Source: Zerene cesonia
Lineage: Eukaryota > Arthropoda > Insecta > Lepidoptera > Pieridae
Length of the DNA stretch: 64,000 nucleotides
Assembly: GCF_012273895.1 (NCBI RefSeq)
Contig: NC_052117.1
Coordinates: 8,750,406-8,814,405 of the forward strand
Direction of reading: 5' to 3'
This document shows, one piece after another, positions 49,216-62,040 of this stretch; the stretch's first letter is position 1, and the number at the start of each line of letters is the position of its first letter. Position numbers and translations under genes: made by a program. Below the pieces are notes generated by a model. It was given only the letters and a program-made list of their open reading frames with translations, was not told the origin of the DNA and ran no database searches.

Positions 49216-50165
49216 GTATAAATATGTATTCGTAACAATCATACATAATGTGTGAGCTTGACCAATATAAATGAATTGCATACCAAATAACGTTACATAA
49301 AGCATAAACATTCATAGCTAATCGATGGAAATAATAGTTTTACACGTGGATACAGTAAAATTACAAAAGTAACGGAACGTCGGTTTGTTTGCGTATAACG
49401 GTTGAAATCTTGAAAGATATTTTAATTTCGAAGTCTGAAAAGAATGGGTTAGTGCGAGATAATTTGTTCAGAGTTGATGGTTATAAAATTGTGCTTCTCA
49501 ATTTTTCGGTGAACAGTACTAATTTCAGATATTTTAAACTACCGAATTGACGATGAAATTAATTATAATTCGTTACATATAAGTTTATTCAATTAAGAAT
49601 TTCTTTTTAGAATACATTATTAGCCACAATATTTTTTATAATAAATACATTTAAATTAAGAAATAAATTATAATTCAGATGTATTGAATGTTTCACGACT
49701 TAATAATATTTTACTGCAACACGTCAGGTAAAAACCCAGGTGGTACCGACTCAGAATAATGTTCCGCAGCCGATCGTTTTACATTTTATTAACAAATGAA
49801 AATTTAAAAAAAATGCAGCTCGTGAACTAAGTCGTTTTCTTTATACTAAGACTTCTATGAAGGTACAGTTAATTCAAATAATTCAACTCATTTCCATTAA
49901 GCGTAATTAGACTTGTATTGATTTCACAGCAGAATTAAACTTTGTCAGGCCAGTTTATAATTTTCTCTTACACCTAAGAAATAAGATTGAATATACATAC
50001 GTGATGACGCAATTCATTTAATTCCATATTTTTTATGGAATCTACAATTACAATTTTCTCAATATTTCTAATATAAATATACATGTATAATATAATATCA
50101 TATGTGGTTAAAGAAATATGCATAAATATTGTATTTTTATTTAAAGAAATAATTTTTGTCAACAG

Positions 50166-52939
50166 AAAGGAGTGGAACGACGGAGAGGATGCCGGAACCC
50201 CTCTGCCTCACCAACAGATGAGACCCGCCCCTCCGCGCTACCCAGTCGATCGATATTTGGTAAAATATGTCCATTATTTGTTTAATAAAAGTATATACCC
50301 TAATAAAGCGATTACATATAAATAACTCATAAAGATATAAAACAATTGACCTAACAATTGATTTTTATTTTCAGGTTGAGAGCAGCAAAAACTTGGATAT
50401 GGTTAAAATTATAGATGACGATTTATGGAAACCTGAACCATCTTTAAGGCCCGAGGACGAAATCATGTTAAGAAAATTGCATGGAATGCTGCAATCGACT
50501 GCAGATGACCTGAAGTTGCTTTCTGGAGAGTTATCGAAATATCACGAACCCGGGGTACAAGTTAAAACGCTACCGACGCCGTTAGACGAAGATTTTAATG
50601 AGAAAATACATATAGAAGAAGTCGTTAATGCTAAATTTCATGGCCATAGAATCATTAGCCCTTCACAATCCACTGTGATGCCGCGTACGGACATTAATGC
50701 AGTACAAGAGTTAATAGCTAATAAAATAGCGGAACATAAGCCCGTTAGTAGATCTAGAATAGGTGTAACACAAACAGTAGTACAAAAAAAGCCTTTAAGA
50801 AATTTAGGAATTTCTAAAACTAGAACAATACAAATAGTAGAAGGCACGAGTAATCGTGAAAACAAATATTCAGAGAAAATGAATGTTAATCAGACACCAA
50901 TTAAAGACAAAGCAGTAACATACAAAGAAATTATTCATGAATACGAAGAACCTGAACAGAAAACTGTTTTTACGCGTCCCTTGAACATACAAGAAATGCC
51001 TAGTATAAATATAAGAAGCGAGTTAAAAACTCAAAATGTCTTACAATTAGATATAGTACCTGATAATACAAACATTGTTAATAATTCTCAAAAGAACAAT
51101 AATGTTGCTGTTATCGCCGTTTTACACGAAGTGCCATTTGTATCGGATAAGAAAATACATGAAATAAATGTTTCTATAGAGCAACCACCACAACGTAAAG
51201 TATCTAAAATGAAAAGTTATGAAAGTAGTGAATCATCCAACAATAATAAAAATCGAATATCGCCAAAACACAACATAAGTTATAAAACATTAGATAGGCG
51301 CAAAGTTCACAATGATAACGATGCATCTAAAAAAGACGCTAAGAGAACGCGCACAAATTTAAATGAATGGAAGAAAAAGTTAAACGCAGTTTATGGTCAA
51401 CCTATAAAATCCAAAAACGCAAAAGCCATCACAAAGAATAAAACCACAAAAGTACCAGTCTTACAGCCCAAAGAGAAGAGAGTTTTAAATAATACTGAGT
51501 ATATTCCTTATACAAAGTTAACGTTAGGGGGAGTTAATGTTAAAGAAATTGAGAAAGAGCTTTCCCATGTATCAAGCAAAAATGATGTTCCCTTAAGTCC
51601 TATTTTAGATAAAATATTGAGTCGACATAATTCATTTAGTAACGATAAATCACAAAATAGAAACGAAGAGGAACAGAAAATATTAAATACTTCTGATGAA
51701 AATTTAATGCAAGAAGTTCTAGATTTAGAAGAAAAAGTGAGTAGTACTCTTTCAAAGAAATTCAATAAGAAAAGCACCGATACACCTCCACACACTTTTA
51801 ATAAAATATCTAATGATAATGATGACGAAGATAACACATATGCTGATGATTTTGAAGTTGATAATTCTGAACCTCCATCAGATAGAAGCCAATCGGCTCC
51901 TTTGCGGTCTGAATCACCTGAAATTTCAGTTAACTTAAATGTAAGAAATGAGTCGAAGTACACGAATGATCAACCTAACACTGAACATAATAAAACTTAC
52001 GTGAAGATATCAAACTTATCATTCAAAAATAAAATTGATACGTTTGAATTTATACATACAGTAGATACCCAAGACAATGCAACACAAAGCAATGCGATCA
52101 ATAAAATATCATTAAAAGAAACTCAAACATCACCTAGACTCGAAAACGATAAGATACAAACAATATGCAATGATTTATCCATTGATCCTCGACATGAAGT
52201 TGAGAATATGTTTAAATTAGAAAAGGATTTTATAAAAAAACTGATAATTGACGAATACAGTGATTTACTTGAGAAAAATCTCTACAAACCATCTACATCC
52301 AATGATTCCAAACTATATTCTGACGAGAAAAACGTTTCATCATTACCGAAAAATACACAAACCTCACCCGCACGCGTTAAAAATGTTATGACGTCACCCA
52401 CGAGGACGAAAACAAGAACAACTTCGCCCTTTACCTTATCTGTCACCTTGAACAAGCAAACGAGCCCTATGCCAATCGAATCGCATAGAGACGATTCCAA
52501 CCCAGGGATTAACTTGCAAGAATCAAAAGCGACCCTGGAAGAGGAGCACAACATAACGATAAACTTATCATCCCCTCGATTTAGCCTTCGCCTGCCACAG
52601 ACTTCCCGCAATCTATCTAATTCTGACAGAGAAATCCGAAGCAAGAGATTCATAAAACCTAAACCTGTTAGAATGGTCAGCAGCTCTAGTTCGGTGGAAG
52701 ATTATTCTTCATCAGACATAAGTTTTGGTGAGATTAACAGGGAGTTTAAAAGGCGATTGCGGAGGCATAAAATACCCTCTATATCGGAGCCTAGTTCATC
52801 GTCTCTATCGAAATATTCGGAACATTCCAGCGCCGTGGTTCCGTTGAGGAGCGAAGGAGAAATAAGTGCTTGCCATACAAAATCCAATAAACATAGTAAA
52901 AGTGAGGGTGAAGTAAGTTTGGGTCAACTGAAAAAGTGA
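50166..52939 (+). CDS. large disordered protein, possible TALPID3-like ciliary protein, 5' end missing
   Basis: Two exons are visible: 50166-50259 and 50375-52939, joined in phase 0 (PVDRYL|VESSKNL). The first begins two bases into a codon, so at least one upstream exon is expected; translation could otherwise start at the ATG at 50218, giving about 868 aa. The protein is Asn/Lys/Ser-rich and mostly disordered, with a short helical N-terminal segment (EDEIMLRKLHGMLQSTADDL), an acidic YADDFEVD patch, an amphipathic segment KDFIKKLIIDEYSDLLEKNL and SEGE motifs at the C-terminus (RSEGEISA, KSEGEVSL). A VYGQP block near residue 340, the amphipathic segment and terminal SEGE motifs recall, in order, features of the ciliary protein TALPID3 (KIAA0586). 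This is weak, motif-level similarity recalled from memory. Another centrosomal scaffold is possible. That it is coding is not in doubt. A poly(A) signal AATAAA lies at 53330-53335. Confidence 0.85.
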
Positions 52940-53350
52940 CGTCACGATTGTTGAAGATTTTGAACTGCTGACTAGTTTGTGTCAGCAACGAAATGCATGC
53001 TATTTCTTTCTCTCTTGCAATCCTTATGTGTATTCGATTTAGTGTGAGAGAGACAACTGCTGGTTATGTTTGTCAGACGGCTTATAACGGTCGTGTCCTA
53101 AATGTTAAAATGAAAGTGCTATATAGGCTAAGAATTTTTTTATATTATGAACTAATGACATGTTTATATTTAAGACAAATTTGTTCTCACCCTTAGTACA
53201 AACATGTAGGTTATTACAATTTTAGTTGTAAAATTAATATTGTTAATTTTAAGTGAATCTTCTTGTGAAAACTATTTTTTTATTATGATATATTTGTAAT
53301 GAAATGATGTTGTTGTTTTTTTTAGTCCTAATAAAATTATCGCTTACGTT
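52940..53350 (+). other. 3' UTR of the 50-kb gene (probable)
   Basis: AT-rich sequence lies between the stop (52937-52939) and AATAAA at 53330-53335. A CRE palindrome overlaps the stop codon (52937-52944). Confidence 0.5.
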
Positions 53351-54597
53351 TGCCGTCTGAAATTTAAATGAAGCATACACAATCACGTGTTATTACAAAA
53401 AAAAACTATATTATATGCTTCTTCTCATTTTTATACGATCTTATACAGTGAAAAATATGTCTTAAACGTAGGGCATGGCTATTCAAAGACATCTATAGGT
53501 AAGAAGTAAAATGTAAAAAAGCGCCATCTTTGGAAACTAACGCAAAATAACTTAAAAGTTGTCCATGTACTCGGCGATGATTCTCTTGATACTGGCTAGA
53601 GGTCCTCTATAGCTTTTACTAAAATCTCAAAATGTCTCTTATTTTTATTATTTTTATTATACTTTCGCTTCCAAATCAATGGATGCGATTTTCAGCAGAT
53701 AAATCTTATACCAGATAAAAGGCTTATTGTCGAAACGTTAGTGTGATAAAATATCTTGATAATATATAAAAAAGCACAGTGACATGAAATGTTTTAAAAT
53801 CTATTTAAAAAAGTTCACAAGGCATTTGATAATAAGCAATTCCACTCCTCTAAAAACGTAAGGGCTCTGTTAAAATAGGCGCAAGTAAATAGGCGTTAAA
53901 TCAAAATTTGGTTTATCACGTTTAACAAATATAGTACTTTTTGCATGAGAATACCATAAATAAAAGATGTTTCACCTAAATCTCCTTTAACGAGCCCATC
54001 TTATGTAACAACAGACGAATCTAGAAAGCTAATTAAGGCACGCGTTTGAATTTGCAAATTAGGCCCACTTCATATATTCATAATTTATATAAATATTCAA
54101 TAACGTAACGGTCTAGAAAGTTGTCTAATATATTAAATAGTATATTATTAACATTCTTCGCGTAACGAGCATCCGCGTGGTACGTGACACTACGTAATTT
54201 GAGATAAATAATATAGGGGTCAAATGCGTTCACCACTTGCATTTTTTTAATACTTACCGTCAAATTTGATAACTTTTATTTTTGATTTTAAATGAGTTCA
54301 AAGTTTGATACTTTAGTACTTTTGAATGGATAAACCGATTTTGCTGATTGATGTGCTTCATCCTGTTGAAAAATTTCCTTATTTGAAATTTGGTATAACT
54401 AATTTGAAATGAAGCAGCTTGCAAAAAGAAGCAAATTACACATTGTCAGCAAACTAAAACATTATCTTTATGGATCAATGCAGCCAAGCCAAAAAATGTG
54501 ATCATTTAGATCAATTTGGGTGTACTCCACGCTACAACGTGATCCTTAATTTCTGGCCCCTCTTAGGAATCACTAGTTCTTATTTTATGTCATCGTC

Positions 54598-54690
54598 GGC
54601 AATGGAGCTAGCGGGTCGCGTGATGATAAGCGTAAGCCCATGAACATTTGCAGAGGCGTAAATTCGATTGCAGACATACTTGTCTACATG
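54598..54690 (+). repeat. interspersed repeat, family C (fragment)
   Basis: 'gtgatgataagcgtaagccc' then 'atgaacatttgcagaggcgt' and 'cagacatacttgtctac'. It is short and diverged. Confidence 0.6.
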
Positions 54691-55704
54691 AAGTTAATAA
54701 ACTTTCAATCGTAATTTATCTTAAAACTTAACTTTAAATGACAATGTATGCCCTACTGCAACACGGCGCATTACATATTGCTATTAATATAAAAATTTGT
54801 GTTCAAATATTAGTAATACCCTATGGAGTAAATTCTGCATACAATGTTACATCAGGTTATTGCAAATTCGTGCTATGAGCCGGCAAATAGACGGAGCAAT
54901 GATAACTTCCTCGACCGTTTAGGAAAAGTTATAATGACTCGAGTTACGCATACTGGTTCTAATTACACACGAAACAATGCGACGCGCGAGCTTAGCCGCC
55001 GGAAAATTGTACGTGTAGTGATGTTCGAAACTAACAATATATCATAATTATCGAGATCATAAATTATATTATCGAAATGGGTAAGTTGGAGTGAGAAACA
55101 TGCTTTTATATAATTGTTAAAAATATTGTCGTTGAATGTTGTGAATAAATATCTTGTTTAATTGACCTTTTTAGAGCACATTAAAAAAATTTAAATAATG
55201 TAAAGACGGATTGTAGGACGGTCTTCCAACACCCAACCTCAAATATTGGACCGATCGGGCTGAATTTGACGTGCCACTCTGATTTAAACATCCATGAAAA
55301 TTCATTATGACCGCGCGGGCGAAGCTGCGGGTAACAGCTAGTTATGAGACCGCCTGTAAGCTTAGAACTGACGATACCTGCAGACGATACTTTCAAAAAT
55401 AAGGTAGCCAAGCGGAACACAGAATGCCCTTCTTGATCGCAAAAAAGTACAATGTAAATTAATGTATCTGATCACACTATACGAAGACACGGGCCTTCAC
55501 AGGGAATATTAATCTATATAACATTGAATAATTTACTTTTACTATCGATAAACGCTGAACACCACTAAAATTTTCATAAAACAATGGTAGAATCTTGTCG
55601 AGTGCAATATTATAAATAAGAAATACCATATAGTTCCTAGTTTGTGTCGACAGCCGGCAGAGCTTTGATCATGGTGAGTATATTTTAATATTTTTTATAA
55701 GTGT

Positions 55705-55922
55705 ACTAGCAAACCCAGCGAACTCCGTTTCGCCACCAGATGGCTGTATGTAAAAAATTATTTTCCCGCTTTTTTGTTCAAATTTTTCCTGAATTTTCTT
55801 TGCTATAAACCTCACGGAGCCCGAGACCTTTCCAACGAATGCAAAACCGTGGAAATCGGTTCCTGCGTTCTGGAGTTATAGCGTCAGGAAGGAAAACCCG
55901 ACTTATTTTTATATAGTAGATT
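55705..55922 (+). repeat. RTE-like LINE 3' tail repeat
   Basis: It starts 'actagcaaacccagcgaact', contains 'cacggagcccgagacctttc', 'caacgaatgcaaaaccgtgg' and 'tggagttatagcgtcaggaa', and ends 'atttttatatagtaga'. The arrangement is that of a non-LTR element 3' region widely dispersed in insects. Confidence 0.6.
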
Positions 55923-55984
55923 TTAAAGAAACGTCAAATTTCAAAAGTTCAATGACATGTGACATCTGCCAACCCGCACTTAGC

Positions 55985-56065
55985 TAGCTTGGTGGAATAT
56001 AGCCTGAATCCTCATAGGAGGCATGTGTCCCAGCAGTGGGAACGTATATGGGCTGATGATGTGTA
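55985..56065 (+). repeat. RTE-type LINE/SINE 3' tail fragment
   Basis: 'gcctgaatcctcataggagg', 'catgtgtcccagcagtggga' and 'acgtatatgggctgatgatg' match the tail at 9348-9418. Confidence 0.75.
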
Positions 56066-57382
56066 AAAATGATTGTTTTCTGATACAAAGAAGTGGTAGC
56101 TTTATATGGTAGCATTTATTATATTTCAATTCACATAGAATTACTTAAGGACGAACTAACGAACTAATTAAACTAACTAACAAACCTGGGTGTGTCATAT
56201 CAACTTATGTTTATGCAAAGGAATATAATATAGGGCACAATCGAAATAGATTGTATAATAATACTCGATTAGATGAATGTTTCGCATAATTATACATTAT
56301 TTGGCTTCTAATCTTTAAGGCAAACTATGTATCTCATATACAAACTATGTAAAGTATGTTAAACTACGTATATGAACAAAAACAAGCAGTCCCCTTCTCC
56401 TTCCTTAAATTAGCTAGGAGGTATGCTGATCGGAATTTGGTTTAATCATCAACTTATATAACAGCACAGTCGAACAGCATACAAAACATGATAAATAACA
56501 ATTAAATTTAAGATCTTCATTGCGACATGATCGTGACCGGTTTATCGAATATCGACTCACGGTTCTCGATATTTGGCTGATATCGATAAATCATAGTGAA
56601 GTACCGCATCGATACATTCACTTATAGGTACTTACTTGACCGTAATAGCTTGTAGTTAAATTTTATTTTAAAGCTGAATAAGTTATTGTATAAATAATTG
56701 CTTTTTAACAAGATTGATTTCTCAATTTAGATCTGCTATTTCAATTCGCTTATATTATTAGGTATAAATTTAGTTACAATTTTAATGAAGCTGTTTCGTA
56801 TCTTTAATAAGAAACAATTTTTTTTTAACTCACTTATTTAAAATGTCTACCGCTCCATTGATGTTTTTCCTTATTTTTATACCTACGTGTCAATTACCAT
56901 AATTAGTGCGTGTATTATTCTTATATAAAAATATAAAACAAATCTATCATAAAAATCGGCCCAACCGTTTGACAATACATGTTACCTAATATATGTATAC
57001 CAGTAATGTTTGACTAACGTTTGTTTAACGTAGAAATAGATAGCATAGCTCGCCCATCTCATGATGACATACAATAATATATATTACATAACTATGATAC
57101 AGCGGCTTACGGCGGAGAACATTCCCATGGCTTTCACTGCACCTGTCCGAGAAATACCTTACCTTATCTGCGCTTAATTACACGATGTGCTATTGTCTAT
57201 GGTTGACCGCCAGATTTCTGTGGTCTCTAGTGTCGGTTGTGTAACGCCCAAACGAGACATTAAGACGTCTAGTCGGTTACATTGTATTGAATTGTATTAG
57301 TTTGCATTTGATATGGTGAATCAGAATTTTTTTAAGGTATTCCATATTGTATCTAATTAAAATCTTCTTTACGACGAAATCC

Positions 57383-57725
57383 TCACTGCTGAGGGTCGTG
57401 ATCATTCTGGAGCCGTGTTTCCCTAGCTATTTCGCGCCATTTGTCCCGATCTTCTGCTATGTGGATTGCTTCTGATACGCTAGTTACTACAGATGATTTG
57501 ACTTGGTCCGTCCAGCGCATTGGACTGCGACCTCGGGGCCTTTTTCCTTCTAATCTGCCTGTGATGAGGGCTTTCTCAAGATTATCTCCCCTCTTTCTTG
57601 TAATGTGACCGAAGAATTCCAAGATTCGTCGCAAGCAGGTGGCGGACAGTCTTTTGGTAATGCACAGTTCCTTTAAAATCGACTTGTTATGTCGGCTAAA
57701 TAAAAGATTAACTTGTAAAAGAGAT
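57383..57725 (-). mobile_element. RTE-clade LINE remnant (ORF2 C-terminus)
   Basis: The minus strand encodes the C-terminal end of an endonuclease/reverse transcriptase: SRHNKSILKELCITKRL, then RRILEFFGHITRK, LEGKRPRGRSPMRWTDQVK and a tail with DRDKWREIARE before the stop (57383-57385). The 'ILxFFGHITR...GKRPRGRSPxRWxDQ' order is diagnostic of RTE/BovB-like ORF2 proteins. The open part is about 110 codons and lacks the catalytic domains, so this is a 5'-truncated relic. Confidence 0.85.
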
Positions 57726-58253
57726 TAAGATACCAGCGTTTACGAAGGATGGTTATGTATTATATGATGTATATTTATAAATATTTGACGAATTTCAACA
57801 ATAAAAAGAATTTATCGTGAAACGGAATTACAACGCGCGTCGTTTGTCTTTTATAAAAGGAAAAAAAATTGATAGTCTAGTTACGATATTATCTAGAATT
57901 AAGTGATATACAACTATAATTTTATTTACAAAGCAAAACTACAATATAATAAAAAATAATGCAGAAAACATCCAAAAAGATTCTATAACATAACAACGAG
58001 ATTATTGTGAAATGTCCTAATTGTGTAGTAGGTCAGTTAATTTGAAAAATTTCGCTGGCTTTAATTGACGACCGCACTTTCGAGATAATTAACGTGATTC
58101 ACCATTTTCTGTCGAGCATTATGTACAAAATCGCTGGCATTTTAAAAATAAGATTTGTCTGTTTAAAATTCAATCATTAATAGCACAATGCGATTTATGG
58201 ACCCAGATTTATATAGTTACTAATTTCATTAATAAATTCTTATTAGGTACTCT

Positions 58254-58424
58254 TATCTATACTAATATTATAAAGCCGAAGAGTTTGTTTGTTTGTTTGC
58301 ACGCACTAATCTCAGGAACTACTGGTCCGATTTGAAAAATTCTTTCAGTGTTTGATACCCCATTTATTGAGGAAGGCTATAGACTATATATGTACTACGG
58401 GCCAAGTCGGGGCTGATCGCTAGT
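58254..58424 (+). repeat. interspersed repeat, family A (copy 2)
   Basis: From 'tatactaatattataaagcc' through 'aatctcaggaactactggtc' and 'catttattgaggaaggctat' to 'ggggctgatcgctagtg'. It matches the 1247-1434 copy closely, with a 13-base deletion. Confidence 0.85.
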
Positions 58425-60690
58425 GTCTAAATAAAAGTGTTCCTTTACCTCTCTTATACGTTAGTATATTGGTAACTGTAGACATTTTTAAATTGGTATA
58501 GATATTTTCTTTATCAAATCATCATAGTAATTTAAAAATCTTCTCCTGTCTTTTACCACCTCTTTTTGTCTAGTTATGGTGAATGATATGTTAAGTTTTT
58601 TATTTATACGCCCACTTGACCTTTTCTATAAGCCATATCAATTTCAATATATGACAATGTAACATATACCAACAATTGACACCGTCGATACTGCTTGTTA
58701 ATACTTTCACATAATAAAGCCTTTACGTGGTGAAACCGCCCTTTGCTTAATTAATATAATATGAATAATTCTTATGAGAGGATTCTTAATACCCTGTTTG
58801 AATAATTCCCTTTTTGTTATATATATTTACTATTATTATCTTATTTTTTATCTTATATTTCAAAGAGGAAACTTGTGTGTTACGTATGTTTGTAGGTAGG
58901 TATGGAGGTACCTATGTTTTTAGTTTTCACACAAAAGCTAATTGACAAATTTCAAATATTCTTCCACCAATAAAAAGCAACGTTTTCCGCGAGTGACATG
59001 AGCTATGTTATGTTTCACTTTCATCCCGGGCCAGCCTGAGTGGAGCCGTGGCAAGCGGCAGATGTAAGCGTCTGATGCAATTTTACATTGAAATACTGAG
59101 AATCTATAGTTTTCTCTATAGTTTTTGCAGCAATTTGCAGTAACTACGATCGTCAGAAGGAACGTTCGAGAAAGTCTCGAGAAATGGCAGAGGTTAAGGG
59201 TTAGTCATGTACCACAGATACCGAATTTGTTATTGTATGCCGATATCACGATGGGGATAAATAAGGTCTAGACTGAATGAATATTACTATTCAGCAATTT
59301 ATAGGGCCTTTCTACAAATTGATGAATCAACCAAAAGATATGATTTTTTTTTACGTAATATATTAATAGATATTTGCATTGTGCCCGCATTGAACTGGTT
59401 AAAAACATTCAGTGTTAATCCAAATTATCATCATCAGCCCATATATGTTCCCACATGCTTATGTTAATGAAATCTAAAAATTTCATTCACATAAACATAT
59501 CTCGATGAAGAAGTAGGTATGAAATATAGCTATTTTTGTTATATTTCATTCTTTTAGTACCGAAGGTATAAAAAAAGAGTACAAAGTTATGTGTCTGTTT
59601 ACGTACGTAATGTGAAATTACCGGAAAGCCTACCTTTTTGAAGTTTTCCGTCATAAAATTATCGAAGTGGTTACCGTTAGAATATTCTCTTATGACCGTA
59701 TCCAAAAAAATGTGTTTTTAACTGCTAATGTCCAAAAAATATTTTAACTCGTTCAAAAAGTACAAGAGCTATCTAGCTTTTGCAAAAATTTTCAGCAGTC
59801 CCTGAATTTCCATTCACAAAACTTGTTGATACTTAGAAGATCTTCTGCACAGAATTTTCTTTTGCAGTCTTACTAAGACTGTCAATTTTAAATTATATTT
59901 TTAAAGTCAATGTATTTCTTTCTCACGGTATGCTAATTTTATCAATATCATGAGCGTTTTTCTAATTTTAATGTAGCAAACAGTGATTTGAAAGTAAAAG
60001 CAAGTGGAAAGCTTAGCTTATATTTTCTAGATATTTATCTTCTATTGAATAATCATCCGTAACGACCTAAGACCTAGGTATCGCATGTCGATTAAGTATT
60101 TAATTATTTAGTCTAAGCTAGCTATACAATGTATCTTCTACCTCTAATACTAAATATTACTACAGTTACTAGTATATTATTATCTATGCTATACCTACAT
60201 ATTCCTTTTTAAGCTTAAAGGTGTGCGTTCAGAATCTACCTAATTGTTACAAATAACATTGTTAAAAACCTAGTGTGATGTGTAAAATGTACCTGTTGAC
60301 GCACGTACCACAGGTAGAAACAGATCGATCCACAACATAAAATGTATCTCATATCAGACTTCCGCACTGTCACCTACAAAACTCAGCACACTCAAAATAA
60401 GTTCATTTCGAGAATACATTAGCACAATTGCATAATCAACTCCCATTGACCTATAAAGCGTCGCAAAAACGAGTGATACGTAACAAGTCACCGTTCCGAT
60501 GTGACGCAAGTGACTTTCTCTCAGCGGTATGTCACTGACCGGCGCGGGCGCATGAATCGCCCGGTCGCCCGGTGGACTGGCATCAATACGTTTTCAGCGA
60601 CCCACGTTGCGTAACGCTCGATGGGACATCTATTTACATTTTGAATTTACTTAAGGTTACGATAATACTTAGAGAAGAAGGTTGAGTACG
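58425..60690. other. gene-free stretch
   Basis: No supported exon was found. A minus-strand RTE/SINE tail fragment lies at 59428-59455. A small GC-rich patch at 60530-60610 could be regulatory. The rest is AT-rich. Confidence 0.45.
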
Positions 60691-60814
60691 ATTTAATGAA
60701 AGTATTTGAGATAGCAATTCCGTATTTTATAATAACACCTATAGTATTTGAAATGGAAATTCCGCACATATTGATAAAACACCTGACATTAGACTACTCA
60801 GTTAAGTAAAATTT

Positions 60815-61112
60815 TGCTGGTGGGGTCACCTGATGGTAAGCGCTACCACCGCCCATGAACATTTGGAGAGGCGTAAGGTCAACTGCAGACGCCTCTACAA
60901 ATGGATAGCTGACTTCAAATTGGAATGGCATTAGGAAAAAATTTACGAGAGGAATAAAGGAAAGGAATAAAAAGGGAAAGGAAAAGAACATGGGCCTCCT
61001 CCAGCTTCCTGACTCACCGAATGAAATACAGCAGTATGCTAGTTCACGCCGGTCTTCTGTGGGGGTGTGGTACTTCCCCAGTGTGAGCTGGCCCACATCG
61101 TACAGAAGCATG
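60815..61112 (+). repeat. interspersed repeat, family C (long copy)
   Basis: 'ggggtcacctgatggtaagc', 'accaccgcccatgaacattt', 'agacgcctctacaaatggat' and 'gggcctcctccagcttcctg' run on to 'gtgggggtgtggtacttccc' and end near 'cccacatcgtacagaagca'. This is the longest family C member in the window and lies in the likely first intron of the 61-kb gene. Confidence 0.75.
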
Positions 61113-61158
61113 CTCGGTTGTCACTTTCAAGATAATAAATTAAACTTTTTATTTTCAG

Positions 61159-62040
61159 ATAATAATATACGCTGTATGCATCTTAACAAGTGCTGTGAAC
61201 GAGGTAAGAAGTAATGACGAATATAACACAACCACCTTGTACCCTGTTAATAAAACGTTAAATAAAAAAGAGGTAAGCGAAGAAATTATAACCATCAGAG
61301 ATGAAACTGTTAGCAAAGAACCCAAGGAATTGAATGAAATAAACAATGACAAAGGTACAGAGAATCAAATCGAAACGACTACAAAGAAAACGAATCAAGG
61401 AAATGCAGATGTGATCAAAATCAATAGGAGTGAAACAACGACATGGAAAGTAGACGCTACTTTATCTAATCCAATAATAAAAGATGAAGAAAACGAAGCA
61501 ATAGAACATAATGATAAAAATAAAACTGATGACAGCAAAGTTTTCAAACCGAGTCAACAGCTGGGAAGTTATTACGATGAAGATGCTTTTATTATTCCTA
61601 CAGTGCGGGATATTGAACCTTTCACTCCTGTTAAAAGTGGTTTTATTAGGTAAAAATTCTTGTCGCAAAATTATAATAAAATTGATTACTGAAAAGCAAC
61701 ACACTACTGTTACAAAACATCAAGGATTGTAACTTTCTTTAACGCTAACACTACTGAATGGAGTCGAATTTAACGTTTCAGTTCACCAAATGATTTCTTC
61801 AAGCTGGATTACAAGAAACCAAAAGAGTATCTGGACAAACCATACAAAGAGAACAGTTTTTACAAACCGATAAAGCCTGATTACGACTCGAAACCGACCG
61901 TTGAAGTGCCTATGAAGGTTCCAGCAGGCAGTTTGTACAAGCATCCAGGTCCATTTAAAGATAAACCAGGCTCTGACGGTGATGGTGATGACTTTGGACT
62001 CGTATTTCATAGCGATAAGGAAAAGGAAGTGAAGAAGTAG
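61159..62040 (+). CDS. secreted protein of unknown function, first exon not certain
   Basis: Two coding exons, 61159-61649 and 61782-62040, join in frame (FIR/S junction, AG|T codon) and end at TAG. The first begins with IIIYAVCILTSAVNEVRS, a hydrophobic stretch with a small-residue cleavage site. It needs only a start and perhaps a Lys ahead of it to be a signal peptide. A candidate ATG AAA followed by a GT donor lies at 60696-60701 and would give MKIIIYAVC..., with a 457-base intron holding a family C repeat; the donor (GTATTT) is weak. The mature part is about 235 residues, rich in Thr, Asn, Lys and Glu with several N-X-S/T sites and little cysteine. Its second half carries a Lys/Pro/Tyr-rich stretch (DYKKPKEYLDKPYK...) and an acidic-basic end. 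I recognise no family. An ATTAAA lies at 62163-62168. Confidence 0.8.

Larger units (their letters stand above)
48051..50165. other. intergenic stretch between IRF2BP and the 50-kb gene
   Basis: It contains the hairpin at 48894-48943 and a family C repeat at 49075-49215. The upstream exon or exons of the 50-kb gene should lie here or further upstream, but I could not identify one with the right phase. Confidence 0.4.
53350..57380. other. gene-free stretch with repeats
   Basis: No supported exon was found. Repeats include a family C fragment (54598-54690), a tail ending 'gcgggcgaagctgcgggtaa' (about 55195-55340), the RTE-like repeat at 55705-55922 and an RTE/SINE 3' tail at 55990-56065. Confidence 0.5.

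Noticed and set aside
51508..51963. Minus-strand frame inside the large 50-kb exon
   Set aside because: Shadow of the real plus-strand coding sequence; hydrophobic Ser/Leu-rich composition is the usual antisense of Asn/Lys/Ser-rich codons.
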